The notes under the pieces are model-generated. The model ran no database searches. It was not told the origin of the DNA and was given only the letters and a program-made list of their open reading frames with translations. DNA of 64,000 bases, from positions 2,480,001 to 2,544,000 of the forward strand of contig JAWIIG010000038.1 in the NCBI GenBank assembly GCA_033557465.1, in the 5' to 3' direction. Below are positions 21,103 to 31,576 of the stretch, piece after piece. The first letter of the stretch is position 1. Every line of letters starts with the position of its first letter. Source of the DNA: Ichthyophis bannanicus (taxonomy: Eukaryota > Chordata > Amphibia > Gymnophiona > Ichthyophiidae). The translations under genes were made by a program, and so were the position numbers.

Positions 21103-23610
21103 ACACAGGTCTGCAAAAAAATTGTTTTCGAGAGCTGTTTTGGTTATTCCACGTAATATTTATGTTTTTTGGTGCGCTGAATCCGAAAATGACCTCCATT
21201 TTGTCATAGGACATCACGTTTCCTGACAATTGAGGTAACTATGTTAAATAAGGCAATACCTCAAAATAAATGGAAATAGACTTATAAAATTAAAGTTCTA
21301 TTACAATATTTTCCTGAAAATCCTTTTCTGAACTGAAATGAGCTCACCTACACACACTAAACTTGATTCTTCTTCCTTGTGAGGGTCCTCTTGGTGCAAT
21401 TACGCTTGTGAGTAGCATCTGGAATGTCTCTCTGAAGCATCCAACAATAGTCTGCCATCATTGTAATGCTCCATTTTCCCTGGTATCTCCTTTCCATCGC
21501 TTTAATGTCTTGGTGGAATCATTCACCTTGTTCCTCACTCACAGCTCCCAAATTTTCAGGAAAGTAGTCAAGGTGGGACTGGAGGAAATGCACTTTCAAA
21601 TTCATCAGGCAACCTAAAGCTTGAAATGCTGTCAGCATTCGTCCGACGATCTTTTTGTAGTGAGGATCTTTGTTATTGCCTAAAAAATTCTGTATGACTT
21701 CTTTAAATGCAATCCACCCTTCTTTTTGAGGATCCATCATGGTATTGACAAACTCTTGATCAACTATAAGCCTTCTAATGTCTGGTACGACGAATACACC
21801 TTCCTTCAATTTTGCCTCCGACAGGCCTGGAAACTTGGTGACCAAGTATTTGAAGCATTCTCCATCTCTTGGAAGTGATTTTACGAATTGCTTCATCAAT
21901 CCCAATTTTATGTGGAGAGGTGGTAGAAGAACTTTATGGGAAGGTACCAGAGTTTCTCAGAGGACATTTTTTTCACCGACTGTTAGCACCCTCGGCTGCC
22001 AATTCTTCTTGGTCCAGTGATTTTGTCGGTCTTGACTGTCCCATAGACACAGAAAACAAGGATATTTGGTATACCCAGCTTGTTGCCCGAGCAGCATGCA
22101 CAAGACCTTCAAGTCCCCACACACTTGCCAACCATGGTCTTCATATTTAGGTTTACGAAGAACCAATTCCAAGTTCTCATAGGTTTCCTTCAAGTGTACG
22201 GAATGACCTACAGGTATGGAAGCGTAAAAACCGTTGTGGAGTAAAACTGCTTTGAGACTTCTTTCTGAAGGATCTATAAAAAGACGCCACTGCTCTGAAT
22301 CATATTGGATTTTAAATTGACCCATCAGACCTTCGACATCGATGCAATAAACCAACTTGTCTTCTTGGGCGAAGTAAGGAACAAACTCCTTTTCACGATG
22401 TCTGAACCATGAAGATGACACTCCTGGCAACAATAAATTCCTGCTTTTCAGCCTTGATCTGAGTAACTCAGTGGCATCTTTGGGAAGATTCAAGTCTCTT
22501 ACCAAATCATTCATCTCCTCCTGAGAAAACAATTATGGTCTTGTATCATCTTCAAAGTCAGAACTTGATTCATCATCTGGTTCAGGTATGACTTCACCTT
22601 CATCGGAGCTAGGTATCTCTTCCAAGGTAGCAGGGGACTTGGGTACTGGTATATCTGTGCCATGGGGGATGGGACGAATTGCCGAGTGAAGATTGGGGTA
22701 TGAAATGGAATGCTTCCATTTGGAATTAAACCCTTTCACATCACATGAACAAAAGTAACAGTCGTCACTATGGTTCTTTTGCTCTCGCCATACCATAGGA
22801 ATCCCATAACGGAAAGATTTTTTCTTACCCTTGAACCAGTTTCGGAGGTCCTCAACACACTGTTTGCACACTTTATGAGGGGCCCAGACTTTATCTTGAT
22901 CTCCAATTTTTAGTCCAAAGTATGCAAAGTATACTTTTTTCACAAAGTCTGTAATATTTTGCTGTTGCTTCAACACTGTATATTCACCACAGATGAAACA
23001 GAAACTGTCTGGCGAATTAATACATTTTCACGGAGCCATAACGATTGAAGAATGACGAGCTAACACGAATTGCGATGAAAAAGTGTGAACAGCCTAGAAC
23101 CAAGAACCTGATGATGATTCGTGCACAAGTGTGGCATGCAGGAGAGAGCAGCTCTGTGTCTGTACACGAGACGTCACAGTGCTGGTCATGCCCCCCTGCA
23201 CTGACCGGAGCTGCTGCTATCTGCCCTGTGTCTCCCTCCCACTGGATTCTTCAGGAAAGATTAACCCCTTCTACCATTAGAAGCACGGACTTAAAACTTG
23301 CTTAGCTTATGTATATATTGCTGACCATCAGATTTAGAGTGCTATATTTTTTTTTACATAACTCGGACAACCCCTTTAAGGTTTTTTTGGCATTTTATAT
23401 CTTAAATGTGCTTATGTGAATTAATTAATAGTAATTTGAATTAATTAATAGTAATTTGAAAAAATTTGATTAATTTGAAGACAATTTTGCATGTTGTGGC
23501 AAATCATGACGTCTAGGAGTTTTTTCAATATTTTATTTGTTTTCAGCACACCAAAATACATGGAAATTAGATGAAAATAATCAAACAGCTTTTTAGTCAC
23601 AGACCTGTGT
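21103..23610 (-). mobile_element. Unnamed 2.5-kb DNA element with terminal inverted repeats
   Basis: A 2508-bp insert in CR1. Its ends are inverted repeats: left 'ACACAGGTCTG' (21103-21113) and right 'CAGACCTGTGT' (23600-23610). Similarity continues inward over about 80 bp with gaps; both ends share 'AGCTGTTT' and a 'ttttggtgcgctgaa'-like block. It carries one long interrupted reading frame (23039-21357). The CR1 endonuclease is collinear on both sides ('VLPTV...' before, 'SDFNYPGINWISDP' after), which supports a clean insertion. The flanks (taata/aatta) do not give a clear target duplication; a 2-3 bp AT-type duplication is possible. I cannot place it in a named superfamily. Confidence 0.8.
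21357..23039 (-). pseudogene. Putative transposase-like protein, unrecognised family
   Basis: One frame of about 560 codons starts at ATG 23039 and ends with TAG at 21357. It is interrupted by four in-frame stops (near 23028, 22533, 21954 and 21517) but shows no frameshift. The N-terminus has zinc-finger-like pairs: 'FCFICGEY', 'WAPHKVCKQCVEDLRNW', 'DDCYFCSCDVKGFN'. An acidic linker follows ('SSDEGEVIPEPDDESSSDF'), then a long conserved region ('LPKDATELLRSRLKSRNLL', 'CIDVEGLMGQFKIQYDSEQW', 'MLLGQQAGYTKYPCFLCLWD'), and a C-terminal block with 'FLQSHLDYFPENLGAVSEEQ', 'FHQDIKAMERRYQG', 'MMADYCWML' and a basic tail. The conserved His/Asp/Glu might be catalytic, but no DDE triad is proven. I recall similar uncharacterised proteins in other animal genomes, but no accepted name. 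Confidence 0.7.
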
Positions 23611-23985
23611 AATTAGTGATTTCAATTACCCAGGTATCAACTGGATCAGTGATCCAGCAGGACATGCTAGGAAGATTAAGTTTCTAGATAAAATAAATGA
23701 CTGCTTCTTGGAGCAGCTGGTTCATGAACCAACAAGAGGGGAAGCTATTTTGGACCTAGTCCTTAGTGGCACACAGGATCTGGTGCAAGAAATAAGGGTG
23801 TTGGGGCCACTTGGCAATAGTGATCATAGCATGATCACATTTGATTTAATAAATGAAAGAAGAATGGCAGGGAAATCCACAGTACTACCATTTAACTTTC
23901 AAAAGGGAGACTATGATAAAATGAGGAAAATAGTTAAGAAAAAACTAAAAAGGAGGACCTGCAAAGGTTCAAAATTTACATAAAG
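23611..23985 (+). pseudogene. CR1 ORF2 endonuclease, second part
   Basis: Resumes directly after the TIR element: 'GINWISDPAGHARKIKFLD', 'LEQLVHEPTRGEAILDLVLS' and 'LGNSDHSMITFDLI', which contains the catalytic SDH of APE-type endonucleases. It runs into the linker before RT. Confidence 0.8.
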
Positions 23986-24301
23986 TGTGGGCATTGTTTA
24001 AAAGTACAATCTTGGAAACCCAGATCAAATGTATTCCATGCTTTAAGAAAAATGAAAGGACAGCCAAAAAACTGACAGTATAGTTTAAAGGTGAGGTCAG
24101 AGAGGCTGTTGCTGCCAAAAGGAGCCAAATGACAAAAATGGGAAACAACATAAGCATTGCCAAGTTAGATGCAAGGCATCGATAAGGCAGACAAACAGAT
24201 AATTTCAAAAAGCAAAAATGCATAATAAAAACTTTTTCAAGTACATTCGTAGCAAAAAATCTGTGAGAGAGTCAGTTGGACCACTGGTTGATAAAAAGGA
24301 G

Positions 24302-25188
24302 CACTAAGTTAGGAAAAGGACATAGCGAAGAGCCTGAATGAATTCTTTGCTTCGGTCTTTACTGAAGAAGATGTAAGGAATTTACCCATGCCTGAAACGG
24401 TATATAAAGGTGATGTGTTGGAAGAATTGAAAGAAATACCGATAAACTGGGAAGATGTATTACAACTATTTGATAAACTGAAGAGCAGCAAATCACCTGG
24501 ACCAAATGGTATACATCCGAGGGTATTGAAAGAACTGAAATATGAGATTTCAGTTCTAGTATTAGTAATCTGTGAACTATCATTAAAATCATCTGTTGTA
24601 CCTGAAGAGTGGAGAATGGCCAATGTAACACCAATATTTAAAAAGGGTTCCAGGGGTGACCCTGGAAACTACAGACTGGCGAGTCTGATATTAGTATCAC
24701 ACAAAATGGTAGAAACCATTATAAAGAATAAAATTACTGCTCATGTATATTTTTTTTTTTAGTGCCATCGAGTCAGTGTTGACTCTGGGTTTTCTTGGCA
24801 ATGTATCACTGGAAGTAGATTACCAGCCTTTTCTTCCGAGGCAATGGAGGGTAAAATGACTTGCCCAAAGTCACAAGGAGTGCCAGTGGGAATTGAACCC
24901 TTGATCTCCTGGGTACTAGGCAGTTGCTCTAACTGCTAGGCTACTCCTCCATGATCATGTATATAGTCATGGTTTAATGGGAGAAAGCCAACATGGATTT
25001 AGCCAAGGAAAGTCTTGTTTTACTGATCTGTTATATTTTTTTTGAAGGTGTGAACAAACAGGTAGACAAAGCTGAGCCAGTTGAAATAGTGTATCTGGTT
25101 TTCAGAAAGCCTTTAACAAGATCCCTCATGAGAGACTCTTGGTGAAATTAAGAAATCATGGGATTGGAAGCAGTGTAGTATTGTGCTC
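24302..25188 (+). pseudogene. CR1 ORF2 reverse transcriptase, split by a SINE
   Basis: N-terminal RT pieces: 'NEFFASVFTEEDVRNLPMP', 'LFDKLKSSKSPGPNGIHPRV', 'WRMANVTPIFKKGSRGDPGN'. The frame is broken by the SINE at 24747-24953 and resumes with 'SHGLMGESQHGFSQGKSC'-type sequence from 24956. It ends before the catalytic FADD box, so the copy is truncated. Confidence 0.82.
24747..24953 (-). repeat. tRNA-derived SINE in CR1 RT
   Basis: Minus-strand SINE: the plus strand shows 'gaattgaacccttgatctcc' and 'gctctaactgctaggctact', the reverse complement of a tRNA-like head with A and B boxes, and a T tract at its left (3') edge. Flanking 'tgctcatgtata' (24738-24749) and 'tgatcatgtata' (24951-24962) look like a diverged target duplication. 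Confidence 0.8.
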
Positions 25189-25589
25189 TAGCATTAGGCC
25201 ACCTGAGGCGGTCACCTCAGGCGGCAGTTTCCAGAGGGGGCACTCCAGGCGGCTATGTTTATCTTTTATTTTGCTGTCTCTGGCCACCACTTTTTTCCCT
25301 GCTGAAGCTCATTTGAGCAAGAACAAAAACGTCAGGAAGGCACTGCCAGGCCAGAGGCAGCAAAATAAACAATAAGCACAGCCCGATGAAGAAAAAAATA
25401 GTCTAATCTCTTTTGGACTCCGGTGCGCTCGTAAGCTCCTGGTAGTTCCACACCCCCCCCCCCCTCAATGCGAAAAGCATCAGAGGGGTGGGACTCTTCA
25501 GGGTCTTACAAGCATGCTGGAGTCACAAGAGCCGGCGCTTTTGTTTTCTGTTTGTTTTTTTTCAAAAGCTGATAGCTCGCTGCACATAT
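25189..25589. other. Unassigned repeat-like sequence
   Basis: Starts abruptly after the CR1 truncation with 'aggccacctgaggcggtcac'. It has a run of 12 C at 25454-25465. No coding frame or known family was recognised. Confidence 0.35.
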
Positions 25590-27050
25590 AGGCGGTAGCC
25601 AGAGGCTCAAATGGCGGCTTAGTGAGCTGCGTCAAGACCATATTGAGGTTTCATTTCATTAGGGGCGGGCAGATGGGAGGCTTAAAGAGCAGAAGACCCC
25701 GCATGAACCGAGTAATGAGGGGCTGAGCAGAAAGAGGTTTACTCTCCATAGAATGATGATGCGCTGACAGCGCACTCAGATGTACCCTGACGAATTTGGA
25801 CTTGAGTCCAGTTTGCAAGAGGTGAAGCAAGTACTGTAGCACCATGTGCAAATGGCAAGAGAACGGGTCAACCCACTTCTCTGTGAACCACACTGAGAAT
25901 TTTCACCACTTGAAAGCATAGGCCTGTCTCGTGGAGTTTTTACAAGAGGTCAGGAGGACTTCCTCCACCTCCTTGGGAGGTTGAAAGGTGCTAAGACTAC
26001 CCATTCAGCAGCCATGCTGTTAACATCAAGGACCTCAGGTTGGGGTGGAGAAGACAACCCTCCTCCTTGGTGAGTAGCCCTGGAGCACTCCCCAGAGAGA
26101 CCGGGAGCTCTGTCGAGAGGCAGAGCAACAAGGGGAACCAAGGCTGCCTGGGCCACCAGGATTACAGAAATCTTATCCCACAGGACCTAGAAGAGGGTCC
26201 GGGCGATTAGTGGCGTGGGAGGGAAGGTGTACAGGAGGTCCTCTGATTATGAGATGAGGAGGGCATCTGCTGCTACCCAGGATGGGTGCGGCTGGTGACA
26301 GCAGAAGTGGAGTAGCTGAGCATTGGCTGGGCTGGCGAAGAGATCCAGACTCTGGATGCCTCAGTCAGAAGGGCCGCTGCGTAACCCTGGGGTCTAATCG
26401 CCATTTGTGCGGCTGGAGGACCCAGCTCAATCTGTCTGCTAGGGAATTGTCCTGGCCCGGAAGGTATACTGCCCTGTGATCAGTGTGTGATCAGTCAAGC
26501 ATTCCTTGACTGATCACACACAAATAGAGGGCTACTGCCTCCTGGCAGAGGCGGTGAGACCCTGTACCCCCTTGTTTGTTCAGGTAGAACATTGCAACCT
26601 GGATGTCCGTTTGGACCAGCATCGACTGGAACTGCAGGAAGTGATGAAAGGCCATGATTGCCCGAAAAATGGTCCTGAGCTCCAGCAGGTTGATCTGCTG
26701 CTGGCTCTCTGCCAGGGACCAGTTGCCCTGCGTGCAGAGTTCCTTGCAATGGGCATCCCACCCAGTAAGGAGGCATTCACGGTAAGGACCTTCTGGGGAT
26801 TTGGGGACTGGAAGAGCATGCCCTCCTGCAGGTGCTGTGTGGCTTGCCGCCAGTCGAGTGACTCTGCTAGCTTGTGGGACAATAAGACTTTGTCCTGGAG
26901 CCTGCCTGTGGCTTGTGTCCACTGGAAGCGGAGGCACTACTGGGCCACCCGCATGTGAAGGCAGGCATTGGGAACCACATGGACTGTGAAAGCCATGTAG
27001 CCTAGCAGGCAGAGCATGGACTGCGCCGACACTGCATGGCGATATTGCAC
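25590..27050 (-). mobile_element. Decayed DIRS fragment (YR and RNase H parts)
   Basis: Minus-strand pieces match DIRS-2. YR N-terminal sequence lies at 25893-25651 ('LKSKFVRVHLSALSAHHH', 'FMRGLLLFKPPICPP'), and RNase H at about 26937-26491 ('LLELRTIFRAIMAFHHFL', 'MLVQTDIQVAMFYLNKQGG'). Several frameshifts and stops. No terminal repeat was seen. Confidence 0.75.
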
Positions 27051-27074
27051 TTTGGTGGCTAGAGGAAGGTGTCT

Positions 27075-27500
27075 TTGTTGGTTCTCAGATTCGTGAACTT
27101 CTTCAAGATCATGCATTCAACTGTGCACTACATGGTAAAGAGAGAATGGCATGAAAGCCTTCCAGTTATTGGCAACAGGTTTTCTCAGAAACAACAAGGC
27201 AGACTACAGGAAGTTGATGGAAAAACTCAATGCATACAAAAGATTTGGCTGCAACATGTTACTAAAGATATATTTTTTGCACTCTCATCTTGATTTTTTT
27301 CCACTGAACTGAGGAACAGTGAGTGATGAGCATGGCGAACAATTTCATTCAGGACATTGCAGCAATGAGAAAAAGATATCTATCAAAGCAAATAGAGCTC
27401 ATCAGTGATTGCAGATTATTGCTGGATAGTGACAAGAGATACACTATTTATAGAATACAAGAGACAAGCCAAGAAATGCAGAGTAGATACTGAATAAGGT
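27075..27500 (+). pseudogene. Decayed second homologue of the 21-23 kb transposase-like protein
   Basis: Translating the plus strand in shifting frames gives segments parallel to the C-terminal half of the protein at 21357-23039. Here: 'FLRNNKADYRKLMEKLNAYK', 'RFGCNMLLKIYFLHSHLDFF', 'TVSDEHGEQFH' and 'ADYCWIVTRDT'. There: 'FLGNNKDPHYKKIVGRMLTA', 'ALGCLMNLKVHFLQSHLDYF', 'AVSEEQGE', 'ADYCWMLQRDI'. The copies are clearly diverged (not a recent duplicate), and this one has several stops and frame changes. Its N-terminal half and ends are missing or overwritten by the DIRS fragment to the left. Confidence 0.68.
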
Positions 27501-28196
27501 CTGAAATGAATAGTAATGCATACATAGTCGTTTCTTGCTTTCTGTTTCTTATTAACATTTTTAATAAATTGCATTTAAATAACCTTTGGCTGATTTTTAA
27601 ACTTTTAAACAAAGACAACAGGTGAAATATTATCAAGATCATATATATGGCGACCATAAACATATGAAAAGACCTAGATTTATAATTTGTGATTAAAACT
27701 CTACTACCAACACGCCATATATATGTGTAAAATGGAAATGTTTTGATATCTTGGAAAAAGTAGCCAATCAGCAATTTTAATGGTCATTTTTTAATTCAGC
27801 TCATCAAAATCCATAAGAATTGGCAGATTTTGTCTCTGAAGCAGACAATTTTTAAATATTGTAGACCAGTGAAATTGCTTCTATCTGGGTAAGTTCCTGC
27901 TCTACCCCACTCCTCCCCTGGGCCGCCCCACCTCAGTCCAGATATTGCTGTGGTGATAATTCAGTGGCACTATCTGGATTGTGCTACTGAAAATCATGGT
28001 CAGTGGAGCTTATGTGGTTAGCAGATGCTGCCAAACGCAGAAGCCCTGCTTGATATCGGGTCTTTTGAAATTATGTTGTAAAGGCTGAATGACTATGAAC
28101 CATGTTCTGATATGTTGCTTCATAGATTTTGAAAACCTTACACACTTTCTTGTATGCACAGCAAACTTTAATGGTAGAAAACCCTCTAGGTAATAT
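27501..28196. other. Intron spacer, nothing recognised
   Basis: AT-rich non-coding sequence with no convincing ORF. Around 27950-28030 it has 'agtggcactatctggatt' boxes reminiscent of the short hairpin repeat family. Confidence 0.4.
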
Positions 28197-28383
28197 AGCG
28201 TAGTTACTCACCTGTAACAGGTGTTCTCCAGGAGCAGCAGGAATCAGTCCTCACATATGGGTGACGTCGGCGCCGACGGAGCCCTCGCGGAGCAATTTTC
28301 CCCAGCTTTCAAAGAAAGCCTTTGGGAATTGCAGCGCGCATGCGCGGTCGCCTTCCCGCCCAAGGGTGCCATCTTAGCCAGTC
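28197..28383. repeat. DIRS-2 left inverted terminal repeat
   Basis: The part from about 28240 to 28383 ('cagtcctcacatatgggtga' through 'gggtgccatcttagccagtc') is the reverse complement of 33806-33930. The outer edge 28197-28240 is complementary to the first half of the internal region at 28468-28526. Confidence 0.9.
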
Positions 28384-28467
28384 AGATGACATAGCTAAAA
28401 AAGACAGCATAAAAATTTGCAAAAAACTTAAGCAGATGATTGCAACTCCAAGGGGAGGAGGGAGGGT

Positions 28468-28566
28468 TGTGAGGACTGATTCCTGCTGCTCCTGGAGAAC
28501 ACCTGTTACAGGTGAGTAACTACGCTTTCTCCAGGACCAAGCAGGAAGTCAGTCCTCACATATGGG
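28468..28566. repeat. DIRS-2 internal complementary region
   Basis: Composite of reverse complements of the two outer edges, fused at 'gtgagtaactacgc/tttctccaggaccaagc'. It lies just downstream of the YR stop, the same position as in DIRS-1. Confidence 0.9.
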
Positions 28567-28702
28567 ACTCCCAAACTTAAGGCTACCGGAGACCCTAAGC
28601 ACAAAAATGAGCTCCCTCTAGCTCAGCAGCACAGAAGGAAAGAATCTTCGCTGAATTATTACCCACCGGTAGCCCACATCCGGGATGGAGGGTAGGAGTT
28701 GC

Positions 28703-31576
28703 TCAAACCTCAAAGAGATTACGGAGGACTGCCTGTCCGAAAGCACTGTCCCTGCGGGACTCCCTCTCGAGACAGTAATGGACCGCAAAAGTCTGGCTCG
28801 AAGACCAAGTAGCGGCCCGACAGATGTCTGCCAGCGGAACAGAGCGGAGGTAAGCCACTGACGTAGCCTTTGCCCGAACACAATGAGCCGTGACTCGACC
28901 ATCCAAGGAGAGTCCGGCTGCCCCATAAGCCCAAGTGATACAGTCCGCAACCCAGATGGACAGAGTACGCTTGGAGACCGGGAGTCCCAATTTATTGGGA
29001 TCAAAAGACACAAAAAGCTGAGTAGCTTTACGGTGCTCCCGCGTACGGTCAAGGTAGAAGTTCAATGCCCTTCTACATTCCAGGGTATGGAGGACCGTTT
29101 CAGCTCGGCTGGAGTGTGGTCTGGGAAAGAAGGTCGGAAGTACCACCTCCTGATTGATGTGAAAAGGGGAGACCACTTTTGGAAGAAATTTTGGGTGAGT
29201 CCGCAGGACTACCCTATTTTTGTAGAACCGAGTGTAAGGGGGATCAGACACGAGGGCCTGCAATTCACTTACGCGTCTAGCGGAAGTGAGGGCTATCAAG
29301 AACAATGTTTTCCAAGAAAGAAAACGGAGAGAACAGGTAGCCATAGGTTCAAAAGGCGGACAGGTGATCCGCTGTAAAACCACATTCAGATCCCAGTCAG
29401 GCGCTGGCGGGCGCAGTGTTGGTTTAAGCAGAAGGAGACCTCGGAGAAACCTCGCTACAAGAGGGTCGCTGGAAAGAGGTCTGCCGTCCACCGGCACATG
29501 ATGTGCTGAAAGAGCACTGAGGTGAACTTTGACGGAGTTGGACTTAAGTCCCAGATTAGAGAGGTATAGCAAGTACTGCAGGATCACCAACACCGGGCAG
29601 GAGAAGGGATCCTGAGACTGTTGGGTACACCAAACGGAAAAGCGACGCCATTTAAGGGCGTAGCATTTGCGGGTAGAAGGTCGCCGAGAAGCTAGGACGA
29701 CCTCTTCCACCTCTGCCGGCAGGAGAAGGGGAGCAAGGACTACCCTCTCAGCAGCCAGGCCATTAGATTGAGAGATCTGAGGTTGGGGTGTAGCAGAGAC
29801 CCCTGATCCTGAGTGAGGAGATCCGGTTGTAACCCCAGAGGGAATGGATCCTCTACCGCTAATTGCAGCAGGAGTGGAAACCACGGCTGTCTGGGCCAGC
29901 GAGGGGCCACCAGGATCATGGAAGCTTTGTCTCGGAGAACCTTGAAAAGAGTTCGAGAGACTAGCGGAATGGGAGGAAAAGCATACAGAAGGCTCTCCGA
30001 CCATGAGAGTAGAAAAGCGTCTGCCGCAACTCGAAGGGGATGTGGCTGACGAGAGCAGAAGCGAGGAAGTTGCCAGTTGAGAGGGCTGGCAAAGAGATCC
30101 ATCGTGGGGAGGCCCCACTTTAGAAAAAGCTTCTGAACTACCAAGGGATCCAGGCGCCACTCGTGCGGCTGGAGGATCCTGCTGAGTTTGTCCGCCAGGC
30201 AATTTTCTTGGCCTGGGAGATAAACTGCCTTGAGAAGAACGCCGTGACTGACGGCCCAAGAGCAGAGCTTCTGTGCTTCCCGACAGAGAAGGAAGGAGCC
30301 CGTGCCCCCCTGCTTGTTCACGTAGAACATGGCAACTTGATTGTCCGTCTGGACAAGGACGGACTGGTGAGAGGTCAGGTGGGAGAAAGCCCTGAGAGCC
30401 AGGCGGAACGCTCTGAGCTCCAGGAAGTTGATCTGCTGAGCAGACTCCCACGTGGTCCAGAAGCCCTGAGTACGTGCCCCTTGGCAATGTGCTCCCCAGC
30501 CCAGGAGGGATGCATCTGTCGTCAGCACCTGGGCCGGCTGAGGTGACTGAAAAGGCATGCCGAGTACCAGGTTCAGCCGATGAAGCCACCACTGGAGAGA
30601 CGAGGCCAGCGGCTCGGAGACGCGCACTAGGTCTGCTAGGCCGCCTGTGGCTTGTTGCCACTGCTTGCGAAGACACCATTGAGCAGGCCGCATATTCAGG
30701 CGGGCATTGGGGGTCACATGGACGGTGGAAGCCATATGGCCGAGTAGTCTCAGGAAGCGCCTGGCGGAGACCAGGGGCTGGCTGCGAAAACGGTCGGCTA
30801 GGTCCATGAGCCATTGAGCCCTGTCGAGCGGTAGGAACGCTCGTGCCTGAGGAGTGTGCAGCCTTGCGCCGATGAACTCGAGATCCTGTGAGGGGAGCAA
30901 AGTGGACTTTGTGAAGCTTATAACAAAGCCCAAGTACTGCAGAAGAGTCACCGTGCGGCGTGTGGCGTTGGTGACCTCCGGAGCGGACGCTGCTCTGATG
31001 AGCCAGTCGTCGAGGTACGGAAAGACATAGAGGCCGTGAAGCCGGAGATGGGCCGCCACCACCGCGAGACATTTTGTGAAGACTCGCGGTGCGGAGGACA
31101 GGCCAAAGGGCAGTACTCTGTACTGGTAATGATTTCCTGCCACCACAAACCTTAGGTATTGGCGGTGGCTTGGGTGGATGAGGATGTGCGTGTAGGCATC
31201 CTTTAGATCCAAGGAGCATAGCCAATCTCCCTGCTGGAGGTAGGGCAGAAGGATTCCAAGGGTAAGCATTTTGAACTTTTCCCGCACGAGGAACTTGTTG
31301 AGGTTGCGCAAGTCCAGGATGGGTCTGAGGCCTCCTGTCCTTTTTGGTACCAGAAAATACCTGGAATAAAAGCCTTGACCTCTCAGGTGGTGGGGCACCG
31401 GTTCCACCGCCTGTTCCTGTAGAAGACCTGCTAACTCCTGAAGGAGTAAGTCCCTGTGCAGAGGGAGTCGTGGAGGTTCTCCCGGGAAATAGGAGGGAGG
31501 GACCTGGTGGAAGTGGAGAAGATAGCCTTCTCTTACGACTTGAAGCACCCAGGCATCTGAAGTGATGCTGGACCAC
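28703..31576 (-). CDS. DIRS-2 tyrosine recombinase (C-terminal part of long ORF)
   Basis: The open frame is 957 codons, but only about the last 345 (from about 29760, near 'NGLAAERVVLAPLLLP') are recombinase. The upstream ~610 codons lie antiparallel in phase over RT and look like a Pro/Ser/Arg-rich shadow frame. Catalytic residues: Arg in 'LTSARRVSELQAL', His-x-x-Arg in 'TAHCVRAKATSVAYL' and Tyr in 'FAVHYCLERES'. The likely start is downstream of the RT stop or just inside it; no unique ATG can be chosen. It integrates the circular cDNA. Confidence 0.85.
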   Translation of the reverse strand: MVQHHFRCLGASSRKRRLSSPLPPGPSLLFPGRTSTTPSAQGLTPSGVSRSSTGTGGGTGAPPPERSRLLFQVFSGTKKDRRPQTHPGLAQPQQVPRAGKVQNAYPWNPSALPPAGRLAMLLGSKGCLHAHPHPPKPPPIPKVCGGRKSLPVQSTALWPVLRTASLHKMSRGGGGPSPASRPLCLSVPRRLAHQSSVRSGGHQRHTPHGDSSAVLGLCYKLHKVHFAPLTGSRVHRRKAAHSSGTSVPTARQGSMAHGPSRPFSQPAPGLRQALPETTRPYGFHRPCDPQCPPEYAACSMVSSQAVATSHRRPSRPSARLRAAGLVSPVVASSAEPGTRHAFSVTSAGPGADDRCIPPGLGSTLPRGTYSGLLDHVGVCSADQLPGAQSVPPGSQGFLPPDLSPVRPCPDGQSSCHVLREQAGGHGLLPSLSGSTEALLLGRQSRRSSQGSLSPRPRKLPGGQTQQDPPAARVAPGSLGSSEAFSKVGPPHDGSLCQPSQLATSSLLLSSATSPSSCGRRFSTLMVGEPSVCFSSHSASLSNSFQGSPRQSFHDPGGPSLAQTAVVSTPAAISGRGSIPSGVTTGSPHSGSGVSATPQPQISQSNGLAAERVVLAPLLLPAEVEEVVLASRRPSTRKCYALKWRRFSVWCTQQSQDPFSCPVLVILQYLLYLSNLGLKSNSVKVHLSALSAHHVPVDGRPLSSDPLVARFLRGLLLLKPTLRPPAPDWDLNVVLQRITCPPFEPMATCSLRFLSWKTLFLIALTSARRVSELQALVSDPPYTRFYKNRVVLRTHPKFLPKVVSPFHINQEVVLPTFFPRPHSSRAETVLHTLECRRALNFYLDRTREHRKATQLFVSFDPNKLGLPVSKRTLSIWVADCITWAYGAAGLSLDGRVTAHCVRAKATSVAYLRSVPLADICRAATWSSSQTFAVHYCLERESRRDSAFGQAVLRNLFEV

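Larger units (their letters stand above)
18176..25188 (+). mobile_element. Long CR1 LINE copy, interrupted by three insertions
   Basis: Near full-length CR1 on the plus strand. In order: a 5' region with tandem repeats (18330-18615), ORF1 Cys motif (19230-19332), ORF1 esterase (19981-20451), endonuclease (20680-21060 and 23611-23985), and RT (24302-24745 and 24956-25188). It is truncated at 25188 inside RT. Insertions are an L2 tail (about 19333-19750), the 2.5-kb TIR element (21103-23610) and a SINE (24747-24953). All ORFs carry stops or frameshifts. It is much more complete at the 5' side than the other CR1 copies here. Confidence 0.82.

Noticed and set aside
21103..23610. The segment as a normal part of CR1
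   Set aside because: CR1 endonuclease sequence is collinear across it when removed, and its ends form inverted repeats.
29760..31576. N-terminal ~610 codons of the long DIRS-2 YR frame as a fused extra domain
   Set aside because: They overlap RT in another frame, are Pro/Ser/Arg rich without motifs, and DIRS-1 has an unrelated sequence there. Read as a chance-open frame.
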